From assembly GCA_022749755.1 (NCBI GenBank), contig CM040445.1, forward strand, positions 12,359,182 to 12,423,181: a stretch of 64,000 nucleotides of DNA, read 5' to 3'. The notes under the pieces were generated by a model, which was given only the letters and a program-made list of their open reading frames with translations, ran no database searches and was not told the DNA's origin. Shown piece by piece: positions 1 through 17,340 of this stretch (position 1 is its first letter; each line of letters begins with the position of its first letter). A program made the translations under genes and the position numbers. The stretch is from Azadirachta indica. Lineage: Eukaryota; Streptophyta; Magnoliopsida; Sapindales; Meliaceae.

Positions 1-209
1 CCCACCAGCACGCCGGCCACGCCGCTGTCAAGGATAATACTGCCAGGGAAACTCATTTCAATGTCAAAATCGTATCGCCAAAATTCGACGGACAGAACCT
101 TGTGAAGCGCCACAGAATGGTGTATGAAGCTTTGGCTGATGAACTTCAGTCCGGATTGCACGCCCTTTCTATCGTCGCCAAAACTCCACAAGAAGCAGGC
201 TCAAAGTAG
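1..209 (+). CDS. BolA-domain protein, C-terminal part (partial, 5' end outside window)
   Basis: Frame beginning at base 3 is open to a TAG at 207-209 and gives 68 residues starting HQHAGHAAVKD and ending KTPQEAGSK. The block HAGHAAV, then ETHFNVKIVSPKF, then LVKRHRMVY and LHALSIVAKTP is the conserved second half of the BolA fold, including the helix-turn-helix-like VKRH segment and the histidine near its start that BolA proteins use with a monothiol glutaredoxin to hold an Fe-S cluster. In plants such a C-terminus belongs either to a stand-alone BolA1-type protein (organellar) or to the BolA tail of SufE1, the cysteine desulfurase activator; the N-terminus needed to decide is off the left edge. 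No splice site is needed in the visible part. Confidence 0.88.
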   Translation, partial: HQHAGHAAVKDNTARETHFNVKIVSPKFDGQNLVKRHRMVYEALADELQSGLHALSIVAKTPQEAGSK

Positions 210-3060
210 TCTTCTTTTTTTTTTTTAAAAAAAAAAAAATTGTGTCTATCAGTGGGTAATTGAACTTAAAAATTGAGCTGATCAGATCAATCAAAGAGAT
301 TACTTGTTTGTTAGATGGCATCAATAAAATGCATTTGCAGCATTTTTATGTTTTGCTTTGATTCTTTGGTTTGCTTTATGTTGCTCCATTTGCTTGTATT
401 TATTGTGATTTTCGTGTTTTGGCTTAGATGCTAGATGATATGAGATGGTCCCTAATTTCTTTACCTTTAGTCTTATTTTTCGATCTCACAAACTCGCAAT
501 GGTTTCCTGAATCTATGTGATCCAATCGATGTTGCTGGCCATCATTTTATTGCTTGTGTCTAATTTTCTTTATTGCTTACTGGCGTATAGTATTATAGCA
601 GATTGTCATTTCCTGCAGTACAACCAAACTGTAGAAATTCTGGCTTTCTATGTTAATTATTGTGGCTGGATATGTGATTTCAGCAAGCATCTTATCTTCA
701 ATTGGGAATTTTTAGCCATTTTGAATCTGGGAAAGTCCTGTTGATTTCTATGGATATGATAGATATTGTACGGTATGATGTTTCCTAATTGCTACTATGT
801 TTTGCAGCTTTATGGATACACACCTTTCTAATTTTAGGTTTCAAAACTGATAAGGAAAATGACTTTAGGATTTTTTTGTTTTGAAACTTACAAGCTTGCT
901 TTTGCATGGATTATTGTAGCTTACAGTGGATATAGAGGAAGTTTTACTGTTGAAACATTTAGATCTATATTTACTTCTATATGGATTTGGACGGAACATC
1001 AGTTATTGCATATTCTAATCTGGAATATTCAATTGGTATTTTTGGTTACTTTTCCTGTTTGGGGTAAGCATAGGATAAAAAATTCTGTCATTTAATTTTT
1101 TGCACGGCCTATATGTTCAAAATCATGAGTAGTAGTGTTTTATGACTTTCTAAACATGTTTTATGCTTCTAGATTGATCTGACATATTTCACTAATGTGC
1201 CAAAATCTCTTAGATTCAAGAAAGAAGTCAAAATCTAATTGTATTGGGAAATCAATTTGCAATTACTTGCAGTATATGATCAAATTTGTTATATCACCTA
1301 TTAGCTTTGAGGATGGTACTCAAGTGTAGGAATTCTAAATTGTCATTCATCTTCTTTCTTCGTGCCAAAATGATATCCAGATGAGTGTTACTTAATTTTG
1401 TGATAAGGATTTTTAATTTATGCGTATTGCATATGTTTTGATTTCATCCCTCGCCAGAATTTCCATATTGGCAAATGAGGTCCAGAGTCTGCTTTTGAAG
1501 GGATTATTTATTTTACAAAGCTGCACATAGCAGACAATTAATGATTTTTCAATGTTGCAGCATGCTGAGTGAGCTGAGTCCTCGAGATGGAAGCTGAAGT
1601 AAAATAGTCTAGTTTTCAGATTTGGAATCTCAAATCTTACAAGCAATTGGGTACATAATTCTTGCATCTTCTCTCTGATATTCTGTCTGTTATCCCTTCT
1701 TTTTACTGTCAAGAAACTGAAATTTAGCCGGATGATGTCTCTGATGAATGATTGTTATGCAGTTCTTCCACCTCATGTGTACTTTTGTTTTTGAAAATCT
1801 CCTCTATATACAAGTTTGCATTTTCAGAAATTTAGGTTCTCATACACACAACAAAGGAGCTACGGCGTATGTCTAATCTTGTGCAACCATTCATGTGTTT
1901 CTCATGATGGCATCTTCATAGTATTGTTACAATTATTCTGGTTCCCATTTAAGTTTTATTCTAAGTTTGCAATGGCTTAACATATAACTAAATGAAATTC
2001 GATTGAACAATTTTGATCATTTATCTCGTTTTTTATATAATTTATCAAAAGCTTACTTTTAAATTAGCTAATTGTATTTTGTAAAGATGTTATTGAACGC
2101 CAGTTTTTGATAGTAAAACAGCAGGGTCCGAGACAAGCTGTACCTCACAAATCTTATATTGATGGAAGCCAATTTCAACAATAGGTTAAAAGTGATTGTA
2201 AAAATTGGGAAAAAAAAAAGAGGTCTCACACATCTTATTCATGTTCTGAAACATCGTCTTAGTTAATCTAATATTCTACCATAAACCAAACAAAATAATT
2301 TCAAATTCTTCTATGCTCTGAAAAATACTTCACAAAAGTAAAATAATTTAAATGAACAAGAAAATATGTTGAGCCTATTAAACATTTGAAATAATATGGA
2401 AGAGGGTAATAACGTGTGGATTCCTAAATTTTACATGTTTTCTACTAAAGGTATAGATTCTTCATTTGTAATAAATAGGTTCCTAGCATAAAATGTAATG
2501 CAATAAGACACATGAAATGAACCAAATTACTCTGACAATATTGAATTTGATCGTCGAAGAATTCTTAAACTTTAAAACTCAAAAGGGTATATCTAAGTCC
2601 TTTGAATAGGAGCATAAATCATAAAATCGAGGACCTATTTGTTACAAATAAATAAACTTTGTTTTATATGAAAAGCATAAAAAATTACGACCCGAATGTC
2701 ATTATCCCAAATTCCAAAAATAAAAATAAAATAAGTTAACGGAAACATTCTGTATGACAAAAATTATTATTGTTATCATGCAGACAGATTTTTGCCCACT
2801 TTCAGCAGATGGGATTTAAATTTGTTTTTTTTTTTTTGAAAGCCCCAAACAAGAATATTCTACAACAGTTGGCGAAATGATGAGAAGCAATGGCGATAAG
2901 ATTGAATACAGTTGGAATTTCCCGCCAGCTTATAATTGAAAAAAGAAAACGAAAAAAAGGCAAATTTCTGAGGTGTCATTAATGGCGACCTAAAAATAAA
3001 ATACCCGCGTAATTTTAGCGTTACTTTTAACGGTTTTTCTTCTTCCCCTTTTGAATCTGT
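210..3060. other. Downstream of the BolA gene: 3' UTR and intergenic sequence, no gene seen
   Basis: A possible poly(A) signal AATAAA lies at 323-328, about 115 bp after the BolA stop. Beyond it the sequence is AT-rich. Short open frames around 517-744 and 859-1095 start at non-ATG or weak codons, encode hydrophobic low-complexity peptides and match nothing I know. No tRNA, transposon end or splice-framed exon chain is visible. Confidence 0.55.
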
Positions 3061-3069
3061 TCAACCCCA

Positions 3070-3076
3070 TATAAAA
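3070..3076 (+). promoter_or_regulatory. TATA box of the AGD15-like gene
   Basis: TATAAAA, 166 bp upstream of the ATG. It is followed by a pyrimidine-rich leader containing (TAT)n and (TTG)n runs at about 3161-3190. A transcription start near 3100 is inferred. Confidence 0.55.
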
Positions 3077-3241
3077 CTACAAATAGACTCAGAAAATTGC
3101 GACCCTCCTTCCTCTTTCTATCTGATTTTCAGTTCTGAAAACTTTTGCTTGCTTGCTTCTTATTATTATTATTATTATTGTTGTTGTTGTTTTTTTTTCT
3201 TATTTTCTCCTTGGAAAGCTTAGGCATCGGAGGAGGCTAAC

Positions 3242-6662
<3,421 letters not shown>

Positions 6663-8565
6663 TTTTAGAGTTCTTGGTTTTCAAATTTCAAGCACAAAGG
6701 AAACAGAGAGCTTTATCATGGAACTTTTAAGCAAAACTTTTTTAGTTTCCCCTCCATTATTATTTTACAATTTCTCATACAAAGTCATTATTCTTTGTTG
6801 GGTTCATCACATTGATAGCTTGAACTTTTGAGTAATATATTTCCAATGGGGTACTCCGATTACATTCAATTTTTATTTTGGGTACTTCCGTTGATTTCTT
6901 TGGTGTTAATTATATTTTCTTTCAAATGAGGTGCGTATTTTCAGATTAGGTTTTATTACTTTAAAAAGAGTATTAAATATCATTCTCAGGCCATTAATAT
7001 TGAATAAGCCCAAGCCCACAAACCCGGCCCAAACTAACCCAATTCGCAATTGCCCATCTTTTTTAAGATTAAAAAAAAAACAAGAAAATTAACTTAAAAA
7101 CATATTGCTTTTAAAATATATACTACGCATTTATAGTCATCTTCTTTTTTTTTTTTTTTTAAAAAAAAATAAATTTCTATTTTAAATAAAAACGTGTTAA
7201 TCTTAGTAAAATAGATTCTGCCATTATTATGCAAAAAGAATTGATATCATATCAAGTTAAATCATATAAAACGCAATTATAAATTAATAAATGACCGACT
7301 TATCACATTATTGATTAATGATGTGATATTATTAATCTTTACTTTTTAACAAAATAGTCTCTCTTTTTGCTCTTACTTTCAAAATAGCAAAATATGAGAA
7401 CACAAAAATGCTTTTCAAATTTCCCTTTTTTTTCTCTTCTAACTCTTATCAAGAATTGTTTGGTGTTCTCCTTTTGGTTCCTCTCTAATTGCCTACTCCC
7501 AATCTGAAAAGTCCCCACCAAACAAACACGTCCATCAAAAAGTACAACCCATATAAAAGAATATTTCACAGTACAATTCAATAAAACAATGTTTTTTATC
7601 CACAAATAGAAAATAAAAATTAAAAAAAATTAAAAAACCCACCATCCTCAACTTCTTTGCGTGCTAAATTATTGTTCTCTTTCACTTTATCATCATGAAA
7701 AACTAAAACATTTTGATTTATTTTTCTAACATTTTTAAAAATTTGATAAATACAAGTCAAAATTTTCCCTAATTTTGATGTAAACTTAAATTAATATCAT
7801 TTTAAGAGATTCTATTAATAAAATCGATTAATACTCATAAAATTAGAACTTGATCTTTTTCGTTTTTTGGTTAACAAAAAAATGCTATTAAAGAAAACAA
7901 ACCTTGCCAATTTATAACTACAAGATTTACGATCCTCTTTTCTATTTGAAGAGTATTTATTCTTGATTTTTAGTTTTTTCATAGCAAAATAAGAGACATT
8001 AAAGTAACTTGTGTATGCCTTTAAACTTTAATTCAAATTAACGATTGAAGACAACACGTAGGAATAAATTTGTAATCTATTAATAAACTTATTAACTAAA
8101 AGTAGCTTTAATTTTCAACTTTATTTTTTTAACTTTTTTCATGCTAATATTACTACTATTATTATTATTAATTGGTCATTTAGCTTAATTACTTCTCTAA
8201 TAATTTGTTAACTTTCATACTAAAAGTGAAGTACTATAGTACCCTAAATTCTTAGCAAACCCAACAGTACATGCGCACTAGAATCGTGTACTTGATTTTA
8301 TAAATAAATAATAATATCTACAAGTATGCGTTTTATTTTTTATTTTTTATTTTTATAAAAATTAAAAATATGACCAACTACAGGTTGCACCTAACCTTTT
8401 TTCTTCTTCTTTTTAATTATTAAATTCATGCCAAATACATTGGGATTCTCATAATTTTAATTAGTTGCTATTTGGCATCATTCTTCTCCGCTTTGCCTTT
8501 ATTTATTTTTTAAAATTATTTTCTCAGGTGCCCACAAGCCAACCAATGTGTTTATTATTATCATT

Positions 8566-8590
8566 ATTAATTAATTAATTAATTAATTAA
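8566..8590. repeat. (ATTA)n microsatellite
   Basis: About six tandem ATTA/TTAA units in intergenic DNA. Confidence 0.85.
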
Positions 8591-11500
8591 TCAAAATTAA
8601 ATCTCATGAGATTTGAATTCATTTGCCCTTCAAGGAACTTGTCTTTTGCTTTGGCACGGGCTCAATCATTGATTCTTGTCCTTGCTTTGAGTGACTAATA
8701 AACTGCCTAAACAAAAATTATCATTGCAAATTTAAGTAAATAAATACATGTTTTATTTGATAATGAGATATATTTTGTAAAATTTCTTGTCAATTAGATC
8801 TAAATTATACATTTGATCTCCATCAAAACTCATATTAGTATCACAAAGATCGAGTTGATTTAATAAATCATCAAAGTCGATCTTTATTATATTTACATTA
8901 TTTTATTATGAAAAATACTGTATTAATTCATATATAAAATTTAAATTCCTCATCAATAAGATAAGAGTGTGATTGGAATCTTAAATTTCTTATACTATTT
9001 TGAAAAATTTTAATTAATTGATTCAATTAATGTTATTATAAATATAAATCGTTATTTTAAAAAGATTTAATTTTTTTTAAATTCACAACCCTATGTACCT
9101 AATAATAATTTGGTCAATTTAGTACTACCATGACTGCTCTTCACTTATACATAACAATTCAATGTTTTAGACCACCTCATCATAGTTCTTTTAATCCTAT
9201 TTATTTATATATTCAACTTATATATATTTAATTTCTTTCTTTTCTCAAACCAAAAAAAGAAAAAGAAAAAGAAAAAGAGCGAAATTGTATTACATAAATT
9301 GCATATATACTTCTTCCTTAATCTATTATTTTTGCTTCAATTTCCAAGAGGATAATGATTTTGAATGTTTGTTTTGTCAAGATTTTAGAGGGCTTGACCC
9401 ATTTGCCACCAATTTTGAAAGCAGTTTCATAATTCCCAATTTATTTTAATATCGATTGTGAGATTAAGACATCTCAACTGTTTTTTTTGTTTTCTCTCCG
9501 ATTTTCCTCCCTCCTTTCCCTTAAATATCTTTTAGTTTTAGATAACATTTTATAGAAACTCTCTGTTACTTCTAAATTGAGTTGTTACTCTACCAACTTT
9601 TTCAAAGCATTATTATAATAACACAAGAGTTGGAATCATAGAAGTAAACTTCTATTGAGTTTAATTGATGTTTGGTTGCAAAGAAAATGAAAGAAAGTGA
9701 AAGAGATAGAGTTTATAAATTATCACAAAGTTTTTGTCATATTGGTAAGTGGTAGAATAATACAAAGTGGTTAACAAAGTTCAATTTATAAATACAACTT
9801 TTGTTAATTTTTTTTAATCAATTTTGCCAATTGTATGGAAGAGAATCAATCTCAATAATTTAAATGTTTAATTATTTTTATTATTGTAAATATTTATTAT
9901 CTTTTTATTCGACGTGAGTATCTTTTCTTTTTTAATATGCTTTTTATTGATATGTTATGTTGAATACATGTTAGTTGAAATCATACTCATATAATAATTA
10001 TATTGACAAATGACCTAAATGACAAATTTCATAAAATTTAATAATAAAATTTGAGAAATTAAAATGTAACATATAAGTTATGAAATTTAATATAAAATTC
10101 ACAAAATTAAAATACTATATTATACAAATTGTTATAACCCTTTGAAATAACATGCATGGAAACTAGCGTAAAGTTATGTATGAAACCTAGAAATTTCTTA
10201 AATTATACACTATTTGCATGATTTTTGTCCAAGTTTTAGTATATTCACAAGCAAATTAAGCAACATTTCAATCTATAATTTGTTCTTCACAATCCCACAC
10301 AAAGACATAAAATTTCATTCAACCTCATTATCCCTAGATTTTGGTTACAAAAACAAACATATATATAAATGTCATAAGATGAGTGTTAAGACATGTAGAG
10401 GATTATAGATCATACAAGTAGTTTTCTATGATAATAATGGAAGGTTTCCGAATTAATTAATTGATTAATCAACAAGACAAAGTCATGTGCACATGGGGTT
10501 GATTCATCCGTCTAACATAATTAATTCATTATTGGATTGGAAAATTCATTCAATTTCTTAATGCTAATGTCCATATCTCATATGTTTTATTGATGAGATA
10601 GACATACCCTTTGCCTCATTTCCTTACAAATGACCAACTTCTATATTATGGTCAAGCTATACCTAACCCTTTTTACTATTATCTAATCCCTTATCTACAT
10701 GTATAGCCAAATAACATCCGAGTCTTTAAGTTTTCATGTTTGAACAAACAAGGATGTAATTTCTCTATTGGTAACAATAGGTTACTAATCTATATGAAAG
10801 TAAATAAAATATATTTAAGCTTTAAGTTACATATTCTATCATTATGATGGCCATAATCAATATCATAAGAGTCGTTTTGTTGTTTCTATAAGAATGGATG
10901 AGGGACCTATTTGTTGTTAAATAGATATAATATGATTTTCATTGTAAATTTGTAAAACGATAATGACTCAGATGTTATTATCTTATATAAAATTTTATTT
11001 ACTATTTTATGATTTCTTTTGTCCCAATTTGCCAACAAGCAACATCATGTTCTCCCCTTCTAATCTATCAATTTAACTTACAATTCAACTTTTGAAAGTG
11101 ATAATAATATTTAAGAATGCAATGTGTATAAATAATGATTTACAAGAAAGGTGGAGGTAGATAAAGAATATTTAGTAAAGAGAATGGAAGTTTCCACATG
11201 AATTATTAATTTGACAAATTAATAATGCTATCATTGTTTATAGAGAAGAAGATTATGAGAAAAGATATACAAGATAAGAGTGTAATCTACCTATGATTTA
11301 AAGTAAAAGTCTACATGAATAAATTATGGGGTTGGATGCCTAATTTTGATTAATGGTAATCATCTAATATCTAATCTTACTATAAAGTTTGATGTTAAAT
11401 TAAAGTTTTAGTTAACTTGTGAATTCATTATACAATTTGAAAGTTAATATTTAAATTTTTAGATAATCTTAATATTTTAATATCGAATTACAATAATTTA

Positions 11501-13942
11501 GAGTTCAAATTATTGACAATCTGCATAACTATGAAAGTTTTTATTTTTAAAATATAAACTAGAAAAAAAATATGATCGATTGTAATTAACTTGACTATAA
11601 TTTAACGAAATGTAACAATTTAGTGTTGAATCATTAGTGTGTGTATATATATATACATATATAATTCAATATTTTGTTGTTAAACATTTCAACCAAAACT
11701 ATATATATATATCTTATTTAAATAACTCTATTCTAATTTGCTAAATTATAACTAGTTAGTGACTAATTACTAACAACTATGAATGAGTTTGCCGGTTTCT
11801 AGATCTAAGAAAATTTTGCTAAATCAAAATAACTTGACCCTAACTTTTTTTTTTAAAATTTGATAATATAAAATATTACGAGTATAATAGATAGCTTTAT
11901 AAATTTTGTTATAAAATATAAATTTTATATTTCTAAGGTGTAAACATAACACATTTGTAGCATAATCAATCATATATTAATTTAAACACATAGAGCCATA
12001 AGAAAAGTTAAAGAATACAATAATAACAAAAGGTGTAACAATTTTATTATGTTACCTAACCCTTTTTCTACGTTGTATTTTTCTATTTTATCATGATTTT
12101 GAATTGCCCTAAATTTCAACACAAACCACTACCTCTCTCCTCACAATTTTTTTTATATTTTTTAAATATACAAATATTTAATTGTTAGTCAAAAGAATGA
12201 GACCTGGAAGATTCATAAATTTATAAATAAATGGGATTTAAATAATTCAATCTAACTTTAAATTTAAATTAAAGAAACCAACTAAATAAAGATGATTTTG
12301 ATTTTATATCTTAAATATTGAATTTATAAACAAAATATATCTTCTTTCTTGTATTCACAATGACGATTCTTAAACACGTAATAAAACTTTTGTTTCGTAA
12401 ATTTATTTATAAATATTTTTCAATTGAAACATTTATATTTTATGAATAAGAAATTGTGCGTGATCAATATAAATATTTGTTATTAATATTTAAATCAATT
12501 TTTCAAAGTAAATATAATTAAAACACATTATAAAAAAATATTTTGAAAAATAACAGAAAAAAGAAAATGCCCACAATGCCCTTTAACAAATAGGCATTTA
12601 GAAAAGTGTTATCAAAATGGGGTCACGGTAACAAATAGGCAACAAAAAAATCAGTGGAAAAATGAAAGTGCTTTTAGCTTGGCTTAGCAGCAAAGCTTGA
12701 GAAAAACCTATCCATGAAATGAATAGACAAGTCAGTCGGCCTAATTAGCTTGAAAGAAAAGCAAAAGCAAAAGCCAAATATAAATAAATAAATATGTATA
12801 TATCGAAGTGCTTATGAAATGGTAGTGCTTCTAGTGCTGCCAGTCTAGAAGTAGACCATGCTGTGCTTGATGGGACCAGTTAAAACAACAAACTTTGAAA
12901 ATTCACCAAAAAATAAAAATAAAAAAAAAAGAAAATAGGAAATGAATGTGATAGAACTTTTCTAAGTAAAGAAAGAGGTGAGAAAAACTTTCCAGCAAAA
13001 TCGAAAGAAAAGGAAAGGGAAAAATTTAGGGGGAAGGCAAGGCGCCGACTGGTGGCACCCCACCACTTGGCGCACCAGTTATCACTCTGGTTTTTAGTGG
13101 CAACAAAAAAACGTTTCCGTTTTCTAATTTCTGTTTTTTGTGTTGCCAGCTGCTTCTGCCTAAAACCCTAGCCTCTAACCCTACAAAATGTGACATATCT
13201 ATCGTTCTCCATGTCTATCTACTTGCGTTTAGCCTCTGGAATGCCTGACATTTATTGTAACCAATAAATGAATTTTATATTTTATAAAATTTTTTGTGAA
13301 ATTAACCAAAAAAAAAATAGTGTGATTCAGATGGAGATGGAAAATGTTTTTTGAAATCAAATTGGGAAATGGAAAGATCTTGTTTTTTTTTTTTTTTTTT
13401 TAAATTTCTTAAATTTTATGGCTTCAATTACTGATTTAAACCCTTGAACAAGCAAAATGATTCGTTCTGACATTGAATGACACTTGATGTTGACAAATAC
13501 TCCATGCAGCTACTCCAAAATTTTTCTTCCTAATTTTTGTTCCCTATTTTCTCTTTCTTTTTTTAAAAAGAGAAGATTTAATTTTAATCCCCATTTTTTA
13601 AATAAAAATAATATAATATATTTTTTTATCATTTATATTTTCAATTATATATCTATTTATTTAACATATTACCGGAAATATTTAAATGTAATAATTTATA
13701 AATAATATAAAATATGTGTAATTTAAGAATTATTTATCTGTCCTGAATATATGTATCTGTCTATATTTAAAAAATTATTTGATTGTTATTATAAAAAATT
13801 AGAAAAAAATTATTTGATTAATTGTAGAGATAATTAGAAAGCATATTAGACAATTGAAAGGAATTGAACGAGACGTATGTGGGCAGAGGGTAGAGCACGT
13901 GAAAATTTTAACTATAGAAGAAGGCCGTAGAAGATTTTTCAT

Positions 13943-13944
<2 letters not shown>

Positions 13945-13979
<35 letters not shown>
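13945..13979. repeat. (AAT)n microsatellite
   Basis: About 11 uninterrupted AAT units in intergenic DNA. Confidence 0.9.
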
Positions 13980-13982
<3 letters not shown>

Positions 13983-16440
13983 TAGTAAATTAAATAATTA
14001 TCATAAGAAATTGTATGCTGTCTTTTTCTAAAATTCTGTTTTCTTTTCAACTTTCTAAAAAATGAAAATAATCTTTATTAAAATTTGTTCTGTTCATCCA
14101 CGTTGCCAAACATTCAAGTGATCAACACTTGAAAACAAAATTGAAAATGATAGCAAAATAAGATGGGATGGTTCCAGTTTCCATGGATTTTTCTTTAATC
14201 TCATGATCACTTAATGTTTTTGATAATTCATGAGAATTTGTTGAGTTGGGAATGAAATAAAATGATTAATTTGGTTGACTATATTTTAAATTCATGGTAT
14301 CTGAACATGTCTTCTTAGGATAAAGATATGTATGTTCGAAAGATATTTTAATTTATAAAAAAAATTATATTTATATTTTTTTTTTTATTTATACATTTTA
14401 TATAAAGGTGTCGATTGAATCCTATTTTATAATTATAATTTAAAAAAATTTAAATTTTTTGTCATTTATATTAATTTTCAAGCTTTTTTATGATTATTAT
14501 TTTATGAATGGCAATTTTTAAATTTATTCTTCAAAGAAAAATATTTTTAAAATAATTAAAATGTATTTAAAAATCTTTTTTAAAATAATATTACAAAATG
14601 AAAAAAAAAGTGAAAATATGTTTTGTAGAATATTTGAAATTGAATGTAATAGCAAAATATATTCATTGTTTAATAAATAAAATAAAATATCTTATAATAA
14701 AAATAAAAAAAAATATTATTATTTTCAAGAACAATAGATGTACGGATGGAGAATTTTTCTTTTAAAGGTTGAAGAATGGAAGATTTTGTTTCTTAAATGA
14801 TTTTACAAAAATAAGATATTAAACAAATATGTTTCATTTTTATTTAAAAATAAAAAATAAAAAAAATAGCTGGAAAGCTCCTCACGATATGGCAAATTGC
14901 ACGTCGCAATTACTTAAAAGGACTTTTGCAAGTCATTTTTTTTTTTTTTAACTTTTCACAGAAGTGATTTTACAGGAAGAAGAAGCAGTCAAGGCAAGCA
15001 TGAGTAGCTGTTTCCTGGGGTCAGACAGAATACCTCATCTACAGCAATAATAATAAATAAAAATAAATTAATAATTACTCATAATAAATAAATAATAAAT
15101 AAAAAAAAAAATAAATATTCTTTTGCTGAATTTATGGGGAAAAGAGCCTGAGCTTCACCAAACGCCACCGCTTCTATTTTAATGTTGAGGCTCGTGTGAA
15201 ATTTTCAAAATAACAAACGAATTTTTTGTTATATAATTTTAACTATTTTATATTTTTAAAGTTTTATTATTTTCATAACAAAATCATAAATAAAAATATA
15301 TAAAGAAATTAAAAAAATTTAACCAAAAAAATAAAAAAAAATTGTATGATATTTATATAGAGTGGGTTGTATTATAGACGTAGCTCAAACCTATTATTCA
15401 AACTAGGTAATCAATAAAGAAGAGAAATAATAAATGTGGTGTAATTAATTCAAACCATTTTCTAACTTGTGCCTTTTATCATTTAATACAATGAATCACT
15501 TCTCTGTAATTTTATTATGGATTTATTTATTACTCCTAACCATTTAAAAGTACTTTTAAAAAACAATGAAAATGTTTTCAAATTTTTTTTTTTGGGATTA
15601 GATAGGTAAAGGCATTATTATGATTGTCGAAATTAAATCTACTTAACAATGATGACGACAAACGCCGCGGATCACAGCGGCGTTAATGCAAATTGAAGTC
15701 ACCCCTCACTCACTGTACTAATTCTTTTTTCTTTTTTTTTTTAAATTAAATTTGCGGTTAAATCATCCATCTTTTAGATGGCCTAGCATTCGAAAATTGA
15801 TTAGTCGGACGGTCGAGATTTCATCAAAGAAATGGGAAGTTGCGAGAACGTTAACCCTTCCTCTTACAATAAAGCTTCCCTCACGCCACTACACTCCCTT
15901 TAATGGTCCTTGAGCTCTGCGGTACCCGCTGAAAAACCAGCAATGGCTTCTTGATTTCTCCCGTGCTACTGAGATTTCCAGTATCAAAATCTCAGAAAAA
16001 GTTTTGGACTGTTTCAATTTCCTCACCTCTGTTGGGTTTTGCTTCTGTTTTTGTTTTCCAACCATTGAAGAAAATTTCATCAACGGAGTTTCTCAGTGTT
16101 TGTGGTTTCTTCTTTGCTTTCTTTCTTCAATGAATCAATCAATGTCTGTTATGGGTCTTTTCTGTTTCCCATTTTAGACCAGAAAACACTTACAAGTTCG
16201 TTTTTTTCCTTCCTGCTTGTAAAATCTAGATATTTTCCGAGAAATTTCTGTTTTTGCTTCCATTTCTCGGTTTTCTGTTTCCTAACCAGTGAAAAACAAC
16301 TCGTTTTCTTGTGTTTTTCCTGTGTTCTCTCTTCAATATTTGTTCTGGGTCTTTCAGGTTTCTCATTTTAGATACGGTTAAACCCTGAAGACGCTTTACG
16401 AAAACGCTTCCAAGTTCATATTTTTATAAAATTTGCAAAC

Positions 16441-17340
16441 ATGGGGGATTTGTTTCGAGATTTGAACGCGAAAACGAGCAGATTTGAGACAGCTATTTGG
16501 GCTGCAAAGTTGGTGTTTTTATCAGCTGGGATGATTTCTACTTTCATGTTTTTTAAAGTGGCAATAATTCCGTGCATTTTCAATCTCGTTTTGTCCGTAA
16601 CTTCCTCCGTTCCCAGCGTTTGGGTTTCTCTCAGAAGCTGGCTGTCTCCGCCGTACATCTACATCGTACTCAACTTCATCATTATCACAATTGCTGCTTC
16701 TTCCACCTTCCACCACCAAGACCAACGCCTGTCGGAAGAAAACGAAAACCGGAGAAAAACAACGGCGGTTGTACAAAATGAACGGAAGATTCAGAAAAAG
16801 AAGCGGAATGTTAACAGCAAGAACAGCCAGACGCAGGATTCTCCACCTGAATCTACGGAAAATGATGAACCGAAAAGAGGAAACGAGACGAACCCATCTG
16901 AGGAAACAATCTTGAAAGAGTCTCTGATGGACGACGCGGGTGAAAAACCCGAGAAAGCGGAGGAACAAGAAGAGAATGAACTAGAGGGAAGCCTGGAGGA
17001 GACATGGAAGATGATAACAGAAGGGCAAGGAAACGCTACGAGGCCGCAACTGAAGAAGAGTGACACGTGGGACACGCCACCACGGCCGCCTCTTACCACT
17101 GACGTCACAGCCGCAGGCGATGGCGACGGAAACAATGATCCGGCGGAATGGGCAAAAAGGGAGCTGAGGAAATCCGATACATTCAACGACAGAGTGTCTC
17201 TGACGAGAGAGAAATCGATGAGTCAAGACGAGTTGAATCGGCGAGTGGAAGCATTCATCAAGAAGTTCAACAATGAGATGAGATTGCAGAGGCTGGAATC
17301 CGAGCAGCGTTACATGGAAATGGTTAATCGGGGATTTTGA
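16441..17340 (+). CDS. DUF4408/DUF761 protein (cotton-fibre-protein type), single exon
   Basis: Intronless 299-residue protein, ATG at 16441, TGA at 17338-17340. The N-terminal about 90 residues are hydrophobic, with membrane segments around 21-55 and a second at 71-88 containing [19 protein letters not shown], the hallmark of DUF4408. The middle (about 95-225) is hydrophilic, rich in Glu, Lys, Asn and Pro and probably disordered. The last 37 residues, with [18 protein letters not shown] and MEMVNRGF, are a DUF761 motif. Plant proteins with this architecture are membrane-associated, often stress- or fibre-expressed, and have no established biochemical activity. The leader upstream is long and pyrimidine-rich (about 15900-16440). 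Open frames on the opposite strand inside this gene are shadows. Confidence 0.9.
   Translation: MGDLFRDLNAKTSRFETAIWAAKLVFLSAGMISTFMFFKVAIIPCIFNLVLSVTSSVPSVWVSLRSWLSPPYIYIVLNFIIITIAASSTFHHQDQRLSEENENRRKTTAVVQNERKIQKKKRNVNSKNSQTQDSPPESTENDEPKRGNETNPSEETILKESLMDDAGEKPEKAEEQEENELEGSLEETWKMITEGQGNATRPQLKKSDTWDTPPRPPLTTDVTAAGDGDGNNDPAEWAKRELRKSDTFNDRVSLTREKSMSQDELNRRVEAFIKKFNNEMRLQRLESEQRYMEMVNRGF

Larger units (their letters stand above)
6663..15900. other. AT-rich gene desert, about 9 kb
   Basis: No exon chain, tRNA or transposon protein is visible. The stretch is dense in A/T runs, for example an oligo-T/oligo-A palindrome near 7145-7175, (ATTA)n at 8566-8590 and (AAT)n at 13945-13979. Open frames near 7339-7605 (-), 10214-10408 (+) and 13484-13705 (+) are low-complexity and have no family signature. 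Around 7005-7035 there is an isolated cluster of GGGCC/AGCCCA motifs (see findings). Confidence 0.6.

Noticed and set aside
13484..13705. Plus-strand 73-codon frame in the gene desert
   Set aside because: Pure AT-rich low-complexity sequence coding for Phe/Ile/Tyr/Asn, with no splice or promoter context.
16522..16968. 148-codon open frame on the minus strand inside the DUF761 gene
   Set aside because: It is the reverse-strand shadow of a clearly conserved protein; its Arg/Phe-rich product has no signature.
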